64,000 nt of DNA from Micromonospora phaseoli (GTDB taxonomy: Bacteria; Actinomycetota; Actinomycetes; Mycobacteriales; Micromonosporaceae): the NCBI RefSeq assembly GCF_900109115.1, contig NZ_FNYV01000001.1:434001-498000 (forward strand), in the 5' to 3' direction. How positions within the stretch are numbered: the stretch's first letter is position 1; each line of letters opens with the position of its first letter. Of this stretch, positions 33,854-43,820 are shown piece by piece. The position numbers and the translations under genes are program-made. The notes beneath the pieces were generated by a model. That model did not search any database and was not told the DNA's origin. It worked only from the letters and a program-made list of their open reading frames with translations.

Positions 33854-34600
33854 TCACCGTCGGGCGTAGCGCAGCAGCAGGGTGCCGTCGCCGGCGAGCA
33901 ACACGTGACGCAGCGGCAGGGCGCGGGCCGGGCTCGGGTCACCCGCGCTGATCCGGCCGGGGCCGGCGCCGGCGAGCAGTGGAGCGACCGAGAGGCACAC
34001 CTCGTCGACCAGGTCGGCGGCGGTGAGCGCGCCGAACAGTTGCGGGCCACCCTCGCAGAGCACCTGGTCGAGCCCGCGTCGGCGCAGCTCGGTGAGGCCG
34101 GCGGCCAGGTCGACCCGGTCGTCGCCGCAGCCCACCAGATCGGCCACCTCGGCCAGGCCAGGTGGTGCGGACGCGCCGGTGCGGGTGAGCACCACGGGAC
34201 GGACCGGTGCGTCGGCGAAGGCGGCCTGGGCCGGGTCGAGGTTCGCGGTGCCGGAGACCACCACCAGGGTCGGGTACTCGGCCAGTCCCTGCGCGCGCCG
34301 CCAGGCCCGGCGCCGCTCGTCGAGGCGGATCGCCCGGTAGCCCTCGTGACGCAGCGTGCCGGCCGCCACCAGCAGCGCGTCGCAGAGCATCCGCAGCAGC
34401 CCGAAGACCCGCTTGTCGGGCTGGCCGGAGAGCCCGGCGGAGTAGCCGTCGACGCTGACCGCGCCGTCGATGCTGGTCACGAAGTTCATCCGGAGATGCG
34501 GCAGGTCGGCGCGGCCGTACCGGGCGGTGAGCGTGTCGTCGTCGAGCGGCCCCGGTGACGGGTTCGGCCAGAGCTCAGAAATCGGTGCTCCGACGCTCAT
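33854..34600 (-). CDS. RibD C-terminal family (pyrimidine) reductase
   Basis: A 248-residue dihydrofolate-reductase-like protein of the RibD C-terminal family. Seen: LRMNFVTSIDGAVSVDGYSAGLSG, DALLVAAGTLRHEGYRAIRL and LDQVLCEGGPQLFGAL, the last being the usual NADPH-loop motif. No deaminase domain and no other riboflavin gene nearby, so the true substrate is open. The ATG at 34600 is chosen; the frame continues upstream to 34753 but would collide with the opposite gene. Confidence 0.82.
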   Translation of the reverse strand: MSVGAPISELWPNPSPGPLDDDTLTARYGRADLPHLRMNFVTSIDGAVSVDGYSAGLSGQPDKRVFGLLRMLCDALLVAAGTLRHEGYRAIRLDERRRAWRRAQGLAEYPTLVVVSGTANLDPAQAAFADAPVRPVVLTRTGASAPPGLAEVADLVGCGDDRVDLAAGLTELRRRGLDQVLCEGGPQLFGALTAADLVDEVCLSVAPLLAGAGPGRISAGDPSPARALPLRHVLLAGDGTLLLRYARR

Positions 34601-34751
34601 TCGCTGGCCGGACCGGTGACCGGAGGCGTCGGTCGGGGGGTACGGTGCTGGCAGTCGCACCAGTTCCGGCCCGGGCAGTCGTCGTGCCGCCGTGTCCGGC
34701 ACGCTCGGCAGATCATGCTCGCAGCCTATGCCGAGGGAGGATGACGCCCCC

Positions 34752-35297
34752 ATGCCACGTCAGATCTTCCAGCTGAGGATCTCCCTGTCCGGTGTTCGTC
34801 CCGCGATCTGGCGTCGGGTGCTGGTGCCCGGCGGCTACACCCTGGACCGGCTGCACCGGGTGGTGCAGCACGCGATGGGCTGGCGGGACTGTCACCTGCA
34901 CTCGTTCGAGATGGACGGCGTGCAGTACGGCGAGCCTGATCCCGACGGCGACCTGCCGGTGCTCGACGAGTTGGACGTCCGGCTGGAGGCGGTGGCCGGC
35001 AAGGGCAGCCGACTGCACTACACCTACGACTTCGGCGACTGGTGGGAGCACGACCTGGTGGTGGAGGACGTCCTCACCGCGGAGGCGGACGGGCGCTACC
35101 CGTGCTGCGTCGACGGGGAACGGGCCGGTCCGCCGGAGGACGTCGGTGGGCCGCAGGGGTATCTGGTGCTGCTTGCCGCGCTGGCCGATCCGAGCCACCC
35201 GGAGCACCGGTCGATGCGCGACTGGGTGGGTGCCGGTTTCGATCCGACGGCCTTCGACGCGGGCCGGGTCAGCACGCTCCTGCGCCGCTTCTGCTGA
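34752..35297 (+). CDS. plasmid pRiA4b ORF-3 family protein
   Basis: A 181-residue member of the pRiA4b ORF-3 family. Seen: IFQLRISLSGVRPAIWRRVLVP, LHRVVQHAMGWRDCHLHSF, LHYTYDFGDWWEHDLVVEDV and CCVDGERAGPPEDVGGP with YLVLLAAL. Function is unknown; the family occurs on plasmids and chromosomes. GGGAGG lies about 11 bases before the ATG. It ends just upstream of the ceb promoter region. Confidence 0.88.
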   Translation: MPRQIFQLRISLSGVRPAIWRRVLVPGGYTLDRLHRVVQHAMGWRDCHLHSFEMDGVQYGEPDPDGDLPVLDELDVRLEAVAGKGSRLHYTYDFGDWWEHDLVVEDVLTAEADGRYPCCVDGERAGPPEDVGGPQGYLVLLAALADPSHPEHRSMRDWVGAGFDPTAFDAGRVSTLLRRFC

Positions 35298-35361
35298 CTC
35301 TTGGCGCGCAGTGCGCGCGCCGCTCCATACCGCAATTCAAACGCATTTTGCGGTAACGATC

Positions 35362-35428
35362 TGGGAACGCTCCCAGCGGCCTATTGACACTCCTGACACC
35401 TGCCGGCAATCTCATGGGAGCGTTCCCA
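35362..35428 (+). promoter_or_regulatory. ceb promoter with two CebR-type operators
   Basis: TGGGAACGCTCCCA at 35362-35375 and TGGGAGCGTTCCCA at 35415-35428 each match the actinobacterial CebR/CelR consensus TGGGAGCGCTCCCA with one change. Between them lies TTGACA (35384-35389), a good -35; a -10 would fall near 35407, where the match is weak (CAATCT). Operators on both sides of the core promoter suit repression relieved by cellobiose. cebE starts 125 bases downstream. Confidence 0.85.
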
Positions 35429-35553
35429 AGAGGCGTGGATCACAGTCCCGCCCAGCTTGGGCGCCGACACCGGCCGACCTAGTCGGTGCCGGCAGGCGCT
35501 GCGGCACCCCCCACCACACGTAATCAAGCCTCACCATCGAAAGAGGGGTCAGG

Positions 35554-36843
35554 ATGAGCCTCACCACGCGGCGTACCCGCATGGCGGCGACCGCCCTGGC
35601 TGCGATCACCGCCGTCAGCGGTCTCGCGGCCTGCGGTAACGACGACGACACGCCCGCCGAGGGCGAGAAGCCCGCCAAGCTGGTCGTCGACACGTTTGGC
35701 GAAATGGGCTACGACGAGCTCGTCAAGCAGTACGAGCAGCAGACCGGCATCAAGGTCGAGCTGCGCAAGACCGCACAGCTCAGCGAGTACCGGCCCAAGC
35801 TGGTCCGTTACCTGGCCACCGGCAAGGGCGCGGCCGACGTGACCGCCCTGGAAGAGGGCATCCTCAACGAGTTCAAGCCCAACGCGCGCAACTGGGCCGA
35901 CCTCACCCCGCTGGTCGCCGACCACTCGACCGAGTACCTGCCCTGGAAGTGGGAGCTGGGCAAGGCGCCGGACGGTCGGCTGATCGGCCTGCCGACCGAC
36001 GTCGGCAGCCTCGCCGTCTGCTACCGCAAGGACCTGTTCGAGGCCGCCGGCCTGCCCACCGAGCGGGACGCCGTCTCGGCGCTCTGGCCGGACTGGAACG
36101 GCTTCCACCAGGCCGGTCGCACCTACAAGCAGGGCAGCGGCGGCAAGGCGTTCATCGACTCGATCACCGCCGTGTCGAACGCGGTGCTCTTCCAGCAGGG
36201 CAGCGACCTGTTCTACGACAAGGAAGACAACGTCATCGCGGACACCAGCCCGGCGGTGAAGGCCGCGTGGGAGACCGCGACCTCGATGGCGGACATCTCC
36301 GCCAAGGCGGCCACCTGGTCGCCGGAATGGTCGGGCGGCTTCAAGCAGGGCACCTTCGCGGCCACCTTCTGCCCCTCCTGGATGCTCGGCATCGTCGAGG
36401 AGAACTCCGGTGAGGCCAACAAGGGCAAGTGGGACGTGGCGGCCGTGCCGGGCGGTGCCGGCAACTGGGGTGGCTCGTGGCTGGCCGTGCCGGCGCAGAG
36501 CAAGTACCCCTCCGAGGCGGCGAAGCTCGCGGAGTTCCTGACCAACGCCGCCGGCCAGGTGGCGGCCTTCAAGCAGTCGGGCCCGCTGCCCACCAACCTG
36601 GAGGCGTTGAAGAACGAGGAGTTCCTCAGCTACACCAACGAGTACTTCAGCGGTGCGCCGACCGGCAAGATCTTCGGCGAGAGCGTCGCCAAGATCGAGC
36701 CGGTCCACCTGGGCCCGAAGCACCAGGCGGTCAAGGAGAACGCGTTCGAGCCCGCGCTGCGGGCGTTCGAGAACGGGCAGGCCAGTAAGGATGCGGCCTG
36801 GGAGCAGTTCGCGAAGGACGCGAAGACTCAGGGTGCTTTCTGA
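35554..36843 (+). CDS. cebE: sugar ABC transporter solute-binding lipoprotein (CebE-like)
   Basis: A 429-residue extracellular binding protein of the ABC carbohydrate family. Signal and lipobox: AAITAVSGLAAC. Then LVVDTFGEMGYDELVKQYEQQ opens the first lobe, and Trp-rich stretches (LPWKWELG, LWPDWNGFH, GGSWLAVPAQ) can line a sugar pocket. Cello-oligosaccharide binding is inferred from the CebR operators and the beta-glucosidase downstream. No ATPase gene is in the cluster; such systems use a shared MsiK-type ATPase from elsewhere. Confidence 0.9.
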   Translation: MSLTTRRTRMAATALAAITAVSGLAACGNDDDTPAEGEKPAKLVVDTFGEMGYDELVKQYEQQTGIKVELRKTAQLSEYRPKLVRYLATGKGAADVTALEEGILNEFKPNARNWADLTPLVADHSTEYLPWKWELGKAPDGRLIGLPTDVGSLAVCYRKDLFEAAGLPTERDAVSALWPDWNGFHQAGRTYKQGSGGKAFIDSITAVSNAVLFQQGSDLFYDKEDNVIADTSPAVKAAWETATSMADISAKAATWSPEWSGGFKQGTFAATFCPSWMLGIVEENSGEANKGKWDVAAVPGGAGNWGGSWLAVPAQSKYPSEAAKLAEFLTNAAGQVAAFKQSGPLPTNLEALKNEEFLSYTNEYFSGAPTGKIFGESVAKIEPVHLGPKHQAVKENAFEPALRAFENGQASKDAAWEQFAKDAKTQGAF

Positions 36844-36854
36844 GTGATTCCCAT

Positions 36855-36889
36855 CCGGTGGCGTTCGGGGTTGACCCGGACGCCACCGG
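36855..36889 (+). terminator. intercistronic stem-loop between cebE and cebF
   Basis: Fifteen-base arms (36855-36869, 36875-36889) with one mismatch and a five-base loop, eleven bases after the cebE stop. With no T-tract it is more likely a mRNA stabiliser or partial attenuator that keeps the binding protein in excess over the permeases. Confidence 0.65.
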
Positions 36890-36954
36890 TCGGTCCCCCC
36901 ACCGCGTAGCACCCGCGCGAGGGCCCCCGGGCCTCGCCGGGAAAGGAATTTCGC

Positions 36955-37926
36955 ATGAGCCTGTCGGCTACGACGGCGCCGCCGTCACCAGCAGCACCAC
37001 CACCCCCCGATGCCGCCTCCCGGCGCCGCCGGGGTCCCCTCCTGAACCGCCTGGACCTGAAGTACTCGCCGTACCTGTACATCGCGCCGTTCTTTCTGAT
37101 CTTCGGCGCCTTCGGGCTGTACCCGATGCTGCGCACCGCCTGGATGTCGCTGCACGACTGGGACATGATCGGCGACCACTCGTTCATCGGGATCGACAAC
37201 TACACCCGGCTCTTCTCCGACGACTACTTCTGGAACGCGCTGGTCAACACCTTCGGCATCTTCGCGATGTCGACCATCCCGCAGCTGCTGCTGGCGCTCT
37301 TCCTGGCGAACCTGCTCAACCGCACCTTCCTGCGCGCCAAGACCTTCTTCCGGATGGCCATCTTCATGCCGAACGTGGTCTCGGTGGCCGCGGTCGCGAT
37401 CGTCTTCGGCATGCTGTACCAGCGCGAGTTCGGCCTGTTCAACTGGCTGCTCAGCTTCGTCGGGGTCGACCAGGTCGACTGGGACGGGCAGCGGTGGAGC
37501 TCCTGGACGGCGATCGCCTCCATGGTCAACTGGCGGTGGACCGGCTACAACACGCTGATCCTGCTGGCCGGCATGCAGGCCATCCCGAAGGATCTGTACG
37601 AGGCGGCCGCGATCGACGGCGCCGGTCAGTGGCGGCAGTTCTGGCGGATCACGGTGCCCATGCTCAAGCCCACCCTGCTCTTCGTGATCATCCTCTCCAC
37701 CATCGGCGGCATGCAGCTCTTCACCGAGCCGCTGCTCTTCGCCAACGGCAACATCATCGGCGGCAACCAGCGGGAGTTCCAGACGCTGGCCATGTACATG
37801 TACGAGATGGGCATCGAGAACCTGAACACCGCCGGCTACGGCGCCGCCGTCGCCTGGGCGATCTTCATGATCATTGTGCTGCTCTCGCTGCTCAACTTCC
37901 TACTCGTCCGCCGCTCGGCCAAGTGA
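36955..37926 (+). CDS. cebF: sugar ABC transporter permease (CebF-like)
   Basis: A 323-residue inner-membrane permease with six predicted helices, from SPYLYIAPFFLIFGAFGLYP to the C-terminal WAIFMIIVLLSLLNFLLV. The cytoplasmic EAA loop reads DLYEAAAIDGAGQWRQFWRITVP, where the ATPase docks. About 40 Pro/Ala-rich residues precede helix 1. Start ATG 36955 follows AAAGGAA. Next gene cebG begins 10 bases after its stop. Confidence 0.93.
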   Translation: MSLSATTAPPSPAAPPPPDAASRRRRGPLLNRLDLKYSPYLYIAPFFLIFGAFGLYPMLRTAWMSLHDWDMIGDHSFIGIDNYTRLFSDDYFWNALVNTFGIFAMSTIPQLLLALFLANLLNRTFLRAKTFFRMAIFMPNVVSVAAVAIVFGMLYQREFGLFNWLLSFVGVDQVDWDGQRWSSWTAIASMVNWRWTGYNTLILLAGMQAIPKDLYEAAAIDGAGQWRQFWRITVPMLKPTLLFVIILSTIGGMQLFTEPLLFANGNIIGGNQREFQTLAMYMYEMGIENLNTAGYGAAVAWAIFMIIVLLSLLNFLLVRRSAK

Positions 37927-37936
37927 GGAGAGATCG

Positions 37937-38779
37937 ATGATCTCGGCTTCCCAGCGCCTGTGGCGCACCAGCCCGCTGACCTACATCGCGCTCGTCCTGG
38001 CGGTGCTGCTGTCGATCTACCCGTTCTACTACATGGTGGTGATCGGTACCCGCAGCCTGGACTCAATCAACGACGTGCCGCCGCCGCTCACCCCCGGCGG
38101 AGCGTTCAACGACAACTTCGGCCGGGTGCTCGACAACGACGCGGCCAACTTCCTCACCGGCCTGATGAACTCGATCATCGTCTCCTCGGTGGTCACCGTG
38201 TCGGTGGTGATCACCGGTTCGCTGGCCGGGTTCGCCTTCGCGAAGCTGAGGTTCCGGGGCAGCAACATCCTGCTGCTGGGGATCGTCGTCACCATGATGA
38301 TCCCGACCCAGATGGGCATCATCCCGCTCTGGAGCATGATGCAGGACCTGGGGTGGTACGACACCCTGTACGCGGTGACCGTGCCGTTCCTGGTCAGCGC
38401 CTTCGGGGTGTTCTTCATGCGGCAGTACGCCAGCCAGGCGATCTCCGACGAGCTGATCGAGGCCGGTCGGGTCGACGGCGCCAGCACCTTCCGGATCTAC
38501 TGGAACATCGTGCTGCCCGCGCTGCGGCCGGCGGCCGGCGTGCTGGGTCTGCTGACCTTCATGGAGACCTGGAACTCGTTCCTCTGGCCGTACGCGATCC
38601 TCACCCCGGAGAACCCGACCCTGCAGGTCTCGCTCTCCTTCCTGTCGTACGCGTACTACACCGACTACTCCCAGGTCTTCGCGGCCACCGCGATCGGCAC
38701 CATTCCACTGGTGCTCGTCTTCATTCTGTTCGGCCGCCAGATCATCGGCGGGATCATGGAAGGTGCAGTCAAGTCGTGA
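37937..38779 (+). CDS. cebG: sugar ABC transporter permease (CebG-like)
   Basis: A 280-residue partner permease. The start ATG 37937 is behind GAGGAGAG. Helices include [20 protein letters not shown] and [20 protein letters not shown]; the EAA loop is [23 protein letters not shown]. It overlaps the beta-glucosidase gene by four bases (GTGA), so import and hydrolysis of the sugar are translated together. Confidence 0.93.
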   Translation: MISASQRLWRTSPLTYIALVLAVLLSIYPFYYMVVIGTRSLDSINDVPPPLTPGGAFNDNFGRVLDNDAANFLTGLMNSIIVSSVVTVSVVITGSLAGFAFAKLRFRGSNILLLGIVVTMMIPTQMGIIPLWSMMQDLGWYDTLYAVTVPFLVSAFGVFFMRQYASQAISDELIEAGRVDGASTFRIYWNIVLPALRPAAGVLGLLTFMETWNSFLWPYAILTPENPTLQVSLSFLSYAYYTDYSQVFAATAIGTIPLVLVFILFGRQIIGGIMEGAVKS

Positions 38780-40209
38780 GCAACCCCGCCACCCCACCCG
38801 CCGTGGGCGTCCTCGACGAACGCGCGCCGTTGGCCTTCCCGCCCGGCTTCCTCTGGGGCGCGGCGACCGCCGCGTACCAGATCGAGGGCGCGGCGGCCGA
38901 GGGCGGCCGTACCCCGTCGATCTGGGACACCTTCAGCCACACCGAGGGCCGGACGGTCGCCGGGCACACCGGCGACGTTGCCTGCGACCACTACCACCGG
39001 CTCGGCGACGACGTGCGGCTGATGGCCGAGCTGGGGTTGAAGTCGTACCGGTTCTCGGTCTCCTGGCCGCGGGTGCAGCCGGGCGGGTCGGGTCCGGCGA
39101 ACGCCGAGGGGCTCGACTTCTACCGGCGGCTCGTCGACGAACTGCTGGCCAACGGGATCGAGCCCTGGCTCACCCTCTACCACTGGGACCTGCCCCAGGA
39201 GTTGGAGGACGCCGGCGGCTGGCCGGCCCGGGACACCGCGGCCCGGTTCGCCGACTACGCCCAGTTGATGGCGGACGCGCTGGGCGACCGGGTGAAGTAC
39301 TGGACGACGCTCAACGAGCCCTGGTGCTCGGCCTTCCTCGGCTACGGCTCGGGGGTGCACGCCCCCGGTCGTTCCGACGGGGCCGACGCGGTCCGCGCCG
39401 GGCATCACCTGATGCTCGGGCACGGTCTCGCCGTACAGGCGCTGCGCACGGTCATGCCGACCGCGCAGCTCGGGGTGACCGTCAACCTCTACCCGGTGAC
39501 CCCGGCCACCGACTCGCCCGGCGACGCCGACGCGGCCCGACGCATCGACGGGCTGGCGAACCGGTTCTTCCTGGACCCGTTGCTGCGCGGGTCGTACCCT
39601 GCCGACCTGGTCGCCGACCTGGCGAAGGTGACCGACTTCGGGCACGTGCGGGACGGGGACCTCGCCACCATCGCCACGCCGATGGACGTGGTGGGCGTGA
39701 ACTACTACAGCCGCCACGTGGTGGCCGCGCCGATCCCCGGCGAAACGCCGGAGAGCTACTGGCGGGACCCGTCCAACTGGCCGGGCAGCGAGGACGTCCG
39801 GTTCGTCACCCGAGGTGTCCCGGTGACGGACATGGACTGGGAGATCGACGCCCCGGGTCTGGTGGAGACGCTGCGGCGGGTGCACGAGGAGTACACGGAC
39901 CTGCCGCTCTACGTGACCGAGAACGGTTCGGCCTTCGTCGACGCGGTGGTCGACGGGCGGGTCGATGACGCGGATCGGCTGGCCTACTTCGACGCCCACC
40001 TGCGCGCCTGCCACGAGGCGATCAGCGCGGGCGTCCCCCTGCGGGGATACTTCGCCTGGTCGTTGATGGATAATTTCGAGTGGGCCTGGGGCTACACCAA
40101 GCGGTTCGGCATGATCTACATCGACTACGACAGCCAGACCCGCATCCCCAAGTCCAGTGCCAGGTGGTACGCCGAGGTGATCCGACGCAACGGTCTGGCC
40201 GCACAATAG
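38776..40209 (+). CDS. bglC: GH1 beta-glucosidase, cytoplasmic (BglC-like)
   Basis: Hydrolyses imported cellobiose or cello-oligosaccharides to glucose. 477 residues from the GTG at 38776. GH1 markers: [19 protein letters not shown] at the N-terminus, acid/base Glu in [12 protein letters not shown], nucleophile Glu in [10 protein letters not shown], and [21 protein letters not shown] near the end. No signal peptide, so it acts inside the cell. Its position after the permeases mirrors the bglC locus of Streptomyces. Confidence 0.95.
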   Translation: MSNPATPPAVGVLDERAPLAFPPGFLWGAATAAYQIEGAAAEGGRTPSIWDTFSHTEGRTVAGHTGDVACDHYHRLGDDVRLMAELGLKSYRFSVSWPRVQPGGSGPANAEGLDFYRRLVDELLANGIEPWLTLYHWDLPQELEDAGGWPARDTAARFADYAQLMADALGDRVKYWTTLNEPWCSAFLGYGSGVHAPGRSDGADAVRAGHHLMLGHGLAVQALRTVMPTAQLGVTVNLYPVTPATDSPGDADAARRIDGLANRFFLDPLLRGSYPADLVADLAKVTDFGHVRDGDLATIATPMDVVGVNYYSRHVVAAPIPGETPESYWRDPSNWPGSEDVRFVTRGVPVTDMDWEIDAPGLVETLRRVHEEYTDLPLYVTENGSAFVDAVVDGRVDDADRLAYFDAHLRACHEAISAGVPLRGYFAWSLMDNFEWAWGYTKRFGMIYIDYDSQTRIPKSSARWYAEVIRRNGLAAQ

Positions 40210-40229
40210 GGCGATGACCAGCCAGTAAT

Positions 40230-40272
40230 GGGCGGCCCGGCACCGACGCTGTACCAGGTGCCGGAGCCGCCC
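40230..40272 (+). terminator. interrupted stem-loop between bglC and cebR
   Basis: GGGCGGC..GGCACC on the left (40230-40244) pairs with GGTGCC..GCCGCCC on the right (40257-40272), with a small internal bulge and a 12-base loop. It lies just before the cebR ribosome site GGAGGAG and may attenuate read-through into cebR. Confidence 0.55.
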
Positions 40273-40291
40273 GACGTCGGAGGAGTAGACG

Positions 40292-41338
40292 ATGACAACG
40301 CAGCGCACCCGGTCGCTCGGGCGCCCGACCCTGGACGCGGTCGCGGCCCGCGCCGGCGTCGGCCGCGGGACGGTCTCCCGCGTGGTCAACGGCTCTCCTC
40401 AGGTGAGTCCGGAGGCCCGCGCCGCCGTCCAGCAGGCCATCGCGGAGCTGGGGTACGTGCCGAACCGGGCCGCCCGGGCGCTGGTCACCCAGCGGACCGA
40501 CTCGGTGGCGCTGGTGGTCAGCGAGTCCGGTGAGCGGCTCTTCGCCGAGCCGTTCTTCGCCGGCATCGTGCGGGGCGTCAGCTCGGTGCTGCTGGAGACG
40601 CCGTTGCAGCTCTGGCTGGCCATGGCGCAGTCCCCGCTGGAACGCGAGCGGGTCGAGCACCACCTGACCAACCAGCACGTCGACGGCGTACTGCTGCTCT
40701 CGCTGCACGACGCCGATCCGCTGCCGACCCTGCTGGAGGAGCGTGGCCTGCCCACGGTGCTCGGCGGCCGGCCGGCGCGGATGCTGCACCCCGACGCCCA
40801 ACCGGCCTCCTTCGTCGACGTGGACAACGCCGGTGGGGCGCGGCAGGCCGTGGAGTACCTCACCGGCCGGGGGCGGCGGCGCATCGCCACCATCGCCGGG
40901 CCGCAGGACATGGGCGTGGGCCTGGCCCGGCTGTCCGGATACCGGGACGCGGTACGCACCGCGGGCTTCGGCATCAACCCCGACCTGATCGCGTACGGCG
41001 ACTTCAGCGAGGAGAGCGGCACCGCCGCCATGCGATTGCTGCTGGACCGCTGCCCCGACCTGGACGCGGTCTTCGTCGCCGCCGACCTGATGGCCTTCGG
41101 CGCGCTGCACACCCTGCGCGACGCCGGCCGGCGGGTGCCGGAGGACGTCGCCGTGATCGGTTTCGACGACGCGCCCATCGCCCGGCGGGCCGACCCGCCG
41201 CTGACCTCGGTGTTCCAGCCGGTGGACGAGATGGGCCGGCAGATGGCGCGGCTACTGGTGGCCCGGATCCGTGGCGACGAGATCCCCGCACCCCACGTCG
41301 TCCTGGACACCCAGCTCGTCGAACGCGCCTCCGCCTGA
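40292..41338 (+). CDS. cebR: LacI-family repressor (CebR-like)
   Basis: A 348-residue LacI regulator. The helix-turn-helix is TLDAVAARAGVGRGTVSRVV with the hinge VSPEARAAVQQAIAELGYVPN; the periplasmic-binding-like core runs from SVALVVSESGERLF to the end. In Streptomyces and Thermobifida such repressors bind TGGGAGCGCTCCCA and let go with cellobiose; that motif occurs upstream of cebE (twice) and the GH9 gene. Possibly autoregulated through the shared transcript. Confidence 0.93.
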   Translation: MTTQRTRSLGRPTLDAVAARAGVGRGTVSRVVNGSPQVSPEARAAVQQAIAELGYVPNRAARALVTQRTDSVALVVSESGERLFAEPFFAGIVRGVSSVLLETPLQLWLAMAQSPLERERVEHHLTNQHVDGVLLLSLHDADPLPTLLEERGLPTVLGGRPARMLHPDAQPASFVDVDNAGGARQAVEYLTGRGRRRIATIAGPQDMGVGLARLSGYRDAVRTAGFGINPDLIAYGDFSEESGTAAMRLLLDRCPDLDAVFVAADLMAFGALHTLRDAGRRVPEDVAVIGFDDAPIARRADPPLTSVFQPVDEMGRQMARLLVARIRGDEIPAPHVVLDTQLVERASA

Positions 41339-41347
41339 TCTCCGCGC

Positions 41348-41375
41348 CGGCCGTTGCTGGTGCGCTCGACGGCCG
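41348..41375. terminator. weak bidirectional terminator
   Basis: CGGCCGT (41348-41354) and ACGGCCG (41369-41375) form a seven-base stem between the convergent cebR and acyl-CoA dehydrogenase genes. Short, so only tentative. Confidence 0.35.
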
Positions 41376-41378
41376 TAC

Positions 41379-42599
41379 TCAGGCCGAGGCGGCCCAGCGG
41401 CGCAGTTCGCGCTTGGCGAGGCTGGACCGGTGCACCTCGTCGGGGCCGTCGGCCAGGCGCAGCGTGCGGGCCTGGGACCAGAGTGCGGCCAGCGGGGTGT
41501 CCTGGCTGACGCCGGCGCCGCCGTGGGCCTGGATCGCCTTGTCGATCACCCACTCGGCCATCGCCGGTGTGGCGATCTTGATGGCCTGGATCTCGGTGTG
41601 TGCGCCCTTGTTGCCGACGGTGTCCATCAACCAGGCGGTCTTGAGCACCAGCAGTCGGGCCTGCTCGATGCGGACCCGGGACTCGGCGATCCACTCGCGT
41701 ATCACGCCCTGCTCGGCGAGCGGCCGGCCGAAGGCGACCCGTTCGGTGGTCCGCCGGCAGAGCAGCTCCAGGGCTCGCTCGGCCATCCCGATCAGGCGCA
41801 TGCAGTGGTGGATCCGGCCCGGGCCGAGCCGAGCCTGGGCGATGGCGAAACCAGCCCCCTCGACACCGACCAGGTTCTCCGCCGGCACCCGTACGCCGTC
41901 GAAGTCGATCTCGGCGTGCCCGCCGTGCGGGGCGTCGCTGTAGCCGAAGACCGTCAGACCCCGGCGGACCGTGACCCCCGGGGTGTCCCGGGGGACCAGG
42001 ATCATGCTCTGCTGCTTGTGCCGGTCGGCGTCCGGGTCGGTCTTGCCCATCACGATGAAGATCTCGCAGGCCGGGTCCATCGCCCCGGAGGACCACCACT
42101 TCCGGCCGTCGATCACGTAGTGGTCGCCGTCGCGGCGGATCGACGTGGCGATGTTCGTCGCGTCGGAGGAGGCGACCTCCGGTTCGGTCATGCAGAACGC
42201 CGAGCGGATCTCCCCGGACAGCAGTGGAGCCAGCCAGCGCTCCTGCTGGGCGGGGGAGCCGAACTCGGCGAGCAACTCCATGTTGCCGGTGTCCGGCGCG
42301 GCGCAGTTCAGCGCCTCCGGAGCGAGGTGCGGGCTGCGCCCGGTCAACTCGGCCAGCGGGGCGTACTGGAGGTTGGTCAGTCCGGCACCGTGGCGCGGGT
42401 CGGGCAGGAAGAGGTTCCACAGGCCGCGCCGGCGGGCCTCGGCCTTCAGTTCGGCGAGCACCGGCGGGCGGGCCCACGGGTCACCGGCGGCGGCCACCTG
42501 CGCGGCGTGCACCGCTTCGGCCGGGTGGACGTGCTGCTCCAGGAACTCCATCAGCTCCGCGCGCAGCTGCTCGGTCCGGGTGTCGTACGCGAAATCCAT
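41379..42599 (-). CDS. acyl-CoA dehydrogenase
   Basis: A 406-residue flavoprotein that introduces the alpha-beta double bond into an acyl-CoA. Seen: [20 protein letters not shown] (FAD loop), [16 protein letters not shown], then the C-terminal helical domain with [39 protein letters not shown] and [17 protein letters not shown]. Resembles the ACAD10/11 branch. The start shares a base with the stop of the phosphotransferase gene, so the two act together. Confidence 0.94.
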   Translation of the reverse strand: MDFAYDTRTEQLRAELMEFLEQHVHPAEAVHAAQVAAAGDPWARPPVLAELKAEARRRGLWNLFLPDPRHGAGLTNLQYAPLAELTGRSPHLAPEALNCAAPDTGNMELLAEFGSPAQQERWLAPLLSGEIRSAFCMTEPEVASSDATNIATSIRRDGDHYVIDGRKWWSSGAMDPACEIFIVMGKTDPDADRHKQQSMILVPRDTPGVTVRRGLTVFGYSDAPHGGHAEIDFDGVRVPAENLVGVEGAGFAIAQARLGPGRIHHCMRLIGMAERALELLCRRTTERVAFGRPLAEQGVIREWIAESRVRIEQARLLVLKTAWLMDTVGNKGAHTEIQAIKIATPAMAEWVIDKAIQAHGGAGVSQDTPLAALWSQARTLRLADGPDEVHRSSLAKRELRRWAASA

Positions 42600-43672
42600 C
42601 AGGCATCCTTTACCGAGGTCAGTCCAGTTGCGACCAGCGGAGCCACCAGGTGGCCGATGGTGTCGAAGCCTTCGCCGAGGGTCTGCCCGAGGGTGTGCCG
42701 GTAGTGGATGCCCTCACAGATCACGGCGAGTTTGAAGCAGCCCAGCGCCACGTGCCAGTGCAGCGGGCCGACGTCGACGTCGCTGCGGCCGGCGTACCGG
42801 TCGATCAGCTCGCTGCCGTCCGGGAAGCCGGCGCGTGGGCCCAGAGCGTCGGCGACCGGGTTGCCGTCGGCTATGTCGCCTCCGCCCAGCACGGTCCAGT
42901 ACGTCAGCAGCAGCCCGAGGTCGGCCAGCGGGTCGCCGAGGGTGGCCATCTCCCAGTCGAGTACCGCCGTCACCGTCACCGGGTCGACCGTGGCCAGCAG
43001 ATTGTCCAGCCGGTAGTCGCCGTGCACGATCCGGCCGGCGTTGGCCCCCTCCGGCGCGGTGGCGGCGAGCTGGTCGCGCAGCTCGTCGATGCCGGGCAGG
43101 GGCCGGCTCCGGGAGCGGTCCAGCTGCGCGGCCCAGCGGCGGACCTGCCGGGCGAGGTACCCCTCCGGGCGGCCGAAGTCGGCCAGACCGACGGAGGCCG
43201 GTTCGACCACGTGCAGCGCCGCGAGGGTGTCCATCATCGCCATGGCGAGCGCACGCCGCTGGTCGCCGGTGAGCCTGTCCGTCCGGGACCGGTCGCGGAA
43301 CACCTCACCGGTGACCCGCTCCATCAGGTAGAACGGCGCGCCGAGCACGTCGGTGTCGGCGCAGAGCAGCAGGGCCTGCGGCACCGGCACGTCGGTCGGC
43401 GCCAACGCCGAGATCACCCGGAACTCCCGGGCCATGTCGTGCGCGGTGGCCAGTACGTGCCCGAGCGGCGGGCGGCGCAGCACCAGCTCCTGTCCGCCGG
43501 CCTGGAGCAGGTAGGTCAGGTTCGACCGACCGCCGGCGACCAGCTCGGCCCGCAGCGGCCCGGCGGCCAACTCGGGCCGGTGCGCGGCCAGGAAGCCGCG
43601 GAGCCGATCAAGATCTAGACCGGCGGGGGAGTCGGTGGCGGGAGCGGGGTTCCCCTCGGCCGGATCGGTCAT
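42599..43672 (-). CDS. phosphotransferase family protein (APH/ACAD10-like kinase domain)
   Basis: A 357-residue aminoglycoside-phosphotransferase-fold protein. Seen: [21 protein letters not shown] (nucleotide loop), [13 protein letters not shown], the catalytic [13 protein letters not shown] and the Mg-binding [17 protein letters not shown]. In ACAD10/11 this domain is fused to an acyl-CoA dehydrogenase and phosphorylates 4-hydroxyacyl-CoA; here the two are separate overlapping genes. Antibiotic resistance is unlikely. Confidence 0.9.
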   Translation of the reverse strand: MTDPAEGNPAPATDSPAGLDLDRLRGFLAAHRPELAAGPLRAELVAGGRSNLTYLLQAGGQELVLRRPPLGHVLATAHDMAREFRVISALAPTDVPVPQALLLCADTDVLGAPFYLMERVTGEVFRDRSRTDRLTGDQRRALAMAMMDTLAALHVVEPASVGLADFGRPEGYLARQVRRWAAQLDRSRSRPLPGIDELRDQLAATAPEGANAGRIVHGDYRLDNLLATVDPVTVTAVLDWEMATLGDPLADLGLLLTYWTVLGGGDIADGNPVADALGPRAGFPDGSELIDRYAGRSDVDVGPLHWHVALGCFKLAVICEGIHYRHTLGQTLGEGFDTIGHLVAPLVATGLTSVKDA

Positions 43673-43820
43673 CCAGACAGTTCATGGCAGCTCGGGCGGG
43701 TTGTCAAGGTCAGGTTTGACCCTAGGGACATGCCGCCGCAACAGGGACGAAATGGTCAACTGCCAGGCTGGGACCAGCCTGCCGGCCACTGCGCCGGCCC
43801 GCCGAGCGGAGGGGTTTGAG

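Noticed and set aside
42599..43672. Aminoglycoside phosphotransferase
   Set aside because: The kinase fold matches, but overlap with an acyl-CoA dehydrogenase gene fits the ACAD10/11 pair better.
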